Source of the DNA: Gammaproteobacteria bacterium | Lineage (GTDB): Bacteria > Pseudomonadota > Gammaproteobacteria > Pseudomonadales > Azotimanducaceae_A | Assembly: GCA_012960755.1 (NCBI GenBank) | Contig: DUAT01000193.1 | Coordinates: forward strand, 1 to 9,108 | DNA length: 9,108 nt | Direction: 5' to 3' | Shown: positions 7,820 to 9,108 of the stretch, piece by piece | Position numbering within the stretch: the first letter of the stretch is position 1 | How the letters are laid out: every line of letters begins with the position of its first letter | Position numbers and translations under genes: made by a program | The notes under the pieces: model-generated | The model's input: only the letters and a program-made list of their open reading frames with translations | What the model was told of the DNA's origin: nothing | Databases searched by the model: none

Positions 7820-8412
7820 ACCATTTAGTTGGAGTCATGCTTACACCGCGAAGCACATGGGAATCAATCAGGGATAAGGATGACTCGGTCATTAGTACCT
7901 ACTTCAAGTTTGTGATCCCGATGGCACTACTTCCTGCGATTGCCTGGTATTTTGGTTCGGTTGAAGTGGGCTGGCAACTTGGTGATCGGGTTATCAAGCT
8001 GACGTCGGCAAGTGCGATGCAGATCATGACCTTGTTCTATCTTGCAATGCTTATTGGAACGGGGCTGCTCGGGTTTATGGTTCATTGGATGTCTGAAACC
8101 TATGAGGCCAACACCTCGACTGCCAGCAAAGGCGTCCGGATAGCAGCCTATACGCTGACGCCGTTATTTATCTGTGGTGCCACCGGATTCTATCCCTTGT
8201 TGTGGCTGGATATTCTCATCGGATGTGCTGCGGCTGCCTATGCTGTATATCTGCTCTACATCGGCGTACCCATCGTGATGAGAATCCCGGAGGAAAGGGG
8301 CTTTCTGTTTGCCAGTGCCATGGTTGCAGTGGGTTTAGTGGGTTGTGCGGCGCTTCTTGGTGCAACTGTTATTTTCTGGGAAATGGGCGCAATGCCGGTT
8401 TTTACGGACTGA
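7816..8412 (+). CDS. YIP1-family inner-membrane protein
   Basis: The 198-residue product resembles bacterial YIP1/YohC-like membrane proteins (Yip1 domain). It opens with a short cytoplasmic leader containing the LTPRSTWESI motif, in which a proline and a tryptophan precede the first helix, as is common in this family. About five hydrophobic segments follow (near residues 29-47, 66-90, 107-127, 129-155 and 163-188). I see no metal-binding cysteine or histidine cluster and no catalytic motif, so its function is unknown. The ATG overlaps the ccoS stop by four bases, with GAGGA at 7805-7809 six bases before the start, so it is translated with the cbb3 assembly genes. That placement suggests, but does not prove, a role in the same membrane process. 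Confidence 0.75.
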   Translation: MNHLVGVMLTPRSTWESIRDKDDSVISTYFKFVIPMALLPAIAWYFGSVEVGWQLGDRVIKLTSASAMQIMTLFYLAMLIGTGLLGFMVHWMSETYEANTSTASKGVRIAAYTLTPLFICGATGFYPLLWLDILIGCAAAAYAVYLLYIGVPIVMRIPEERGFLFASAMVAVGLVGCAALLGATVIFWEMGAMPVFTD

Positions 8413-8505
8413 GATGATCGTTACATAGCGCTGCCGTGAGGGATTTACATTCTCGAATCTACGGGCGTGACTTGAAGATGTGAGCTGGTTACGATCACTC
8501 GTACC
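8411..8505 (+). repeat. Fold-back element after the operon
   Basis: The arm GAG-A-TGATCGT (8411-8421) is complementary to ACGATCACTC (8491-8500), giving ten base pairs with one bulged A around a 69-base interior. The pairing can continue inward through AC/GT and AGC/GCT with small internal loops. The interior also holds CCGT (8434-8437) facing ACGG (8461-8464). A competing local hairpin, GGT-T-ACGA, tcac, TCGT-ACC, occupies 8487-8505. No T-run follows, so it is not a textbook intrinsic terminator. The left arm begins inside the stop codon of the preceding gene. It could be a terminator or processing structure at the operon end, or chance. Confidence 0.3.
8487..8505 (+). terminator. Possible terminator-like hairpin at operon end
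   Basis: GGT-T-ACGA (8487-8494) pairs with TCGTACC (8499-8505) around the tetraloop TCAC, seven base pairs with one bulged T. It lies about 75 bases after the last gene of the unit. What follows is CCGTGTCTTAATAG, which lacks a U-tract, so termination by this hairpin alone is doubtful. It is the most compact hairpin I can see between the operon and the next gene remnant. Confidence 0.2.
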
Positions 8506-8529
8506 CCGTGTCTTAATAGTCCAGGTCTT

Positions 8530-8536
8530 AAAGGAG
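8530..8536 (+). promoter_or_regulatory. Ribosome binding site of the GST remnant
   Basis: AAAGGAG lies six bases before TTG 8543, from which a GST-like N-terminus (MPDLIHYYPVPSR if TTG initiates) can be read. The good spacing supports this as the original gene start, although the coding sequence is now broken. Confidence 0.5.
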
Positions 8537-8542
8537 CCTGCT

Positions 8543-8895
8543 TTGCCTGATCTCATTCATTACTACCCGGTTCCCTCACGGAAACTGCGGCGATAGTGGC
8601 CTATCTGACTGATGTCTTTGCGCAGACGAATCTCAGTATACCGATTGACTCGAAACTCCATGGGCCATACCTGCGCTGGCTCTTCTTTGCGGCTGTGTCC
8701 GCTGAACCTGCGATCCTGTGGAAGGCGCTTGGCAAGGTGGTGACTGAGGTCGATTACAAACCATTTGTCGAAGTTGAGGAAGTGGCGAACACTCTGGCAG
8801 ATGCCGTCAGGGGCAGGGAGTTCATCGTCGGAGACCGATTTACGGCTGCTGATGTGATGGTAGTTATGTCCCCTTTGCCGCAAGATGCTGGCTAA
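8543..8895 (+). pseudogene. Glutathione S-transferase remnant, internally deleted and truncated
   Basis: From TTG 8543 the sequence reads MPDLIHYYPVPSR, which resembles the first strand and catalytic Ser-Arg turn of a GST thioredoxin-fold domain. That frame soon stops. Just after, in another frame from about 8578, it reads TETAAIVAYLTDVF, the usual end of the same domain, about 50 residues further on in intact GSTs. It continues into the helical C-terminal domain with GPYLRWLFFAA and GREFIVGDRFTAADV. The coding then drifts into MSPLPQDAG and ends at TAA 8893, some 50 or more residues short of family length. The simplest reading is a deletion of about 150 bp with a frameshift near 8580, plus a lost C-terminus. 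A GTG at 8596 could start a 99-residue product, but it would have no glutathione-binding domain. A sequencing or assembly error could explain the frameshift but not the missing segments. Confidence 0.75.
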
Positions 8896-8905
8896 TCTTC
8901 TTTAA

Positions 8906-9108
<203 letters not shown>

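Noticed and set aside
8563..8883. Minus-strand open frame of 106 codons over the GST remnant
   Set aside because: The plus strand shows clear GST homology here, while the minus-strand translation shows no recognisable domain.

Overview
The window is a chromosomal segment of about 50% GC, most likely from a gammaproteobacterium. The main evidence is CcoN, whose ligand residues match the Pseudomonas stutzeri protein at a constant offset of five positions, and CcoG and CcoP of gammaproteobacterial type. I cannot name a genus from sequence reading alone.

Layout, all genes on the + strand: (1) positions 1-225 hold the C-terminal end of a GPH-family (MFS_2) sugar/cation symporter. (2) Positions 226-503 are an intergenic region with a candidate sigma-70 promoter close to the next gene and weak hairpins, but no recognisable FNR/Anr box. 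(3) Positions 504-7819 carry a complete cbb3-type cytochrome c oxidase locus: the structural genes ccoN, ccoO, ccoQ and ccoP, then the assembly genes ccoG, ccoH, ccoI and ccoS. (4) A YIP1-family membrane protein gene (7816-8412) overlaps the end of ccoS. (5) Positions 8413-8542 are a non-coding stretch that folds back on itself. (6) Positions 8543-8895 are the remnant of a glutathione S-transferase gene. (7) From 8918 to the window edge is the start of a monoglyceride-lipase-like alpha/beta hydrolase.

The cco genes form one tightly packed unit. Stop and start codons overlap at N/O (ATGA), Q/P (GTGA), G/H (8 bp), H/I (ATGA), I/S (TGATG) and S/yip1 (ATGA); the gaps at O/Q and P/G are 2 and 15 bp. 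CcoN is the catalytic haem-copper subunit. CcoO and CcoP are membrane-anchored c-type cytochromes that feed it electrons, and CcoQ is the small stabilising subunit. CcoG (cupric reductase), CcoH, CcoI (copper-exporting P-type ATPase) and CcoS supply copper and build the complex. The enzyme is a high-affinity terminal oxidase suited to low oxygen.

The system itself is well known. The points worth a second look are the translationally linked YIP1-family gene at its 3' end, a CcoI without the N-terminal cysteine-rich domain found in Pseudomonas CcoI, a promoter region without an FNR box, the fold-back element after the operon, and the internally deleted GST remnant. I found no CRISPR array, tRNA, rRNA, insertion sequence or clearly new defence-like or mobile system.
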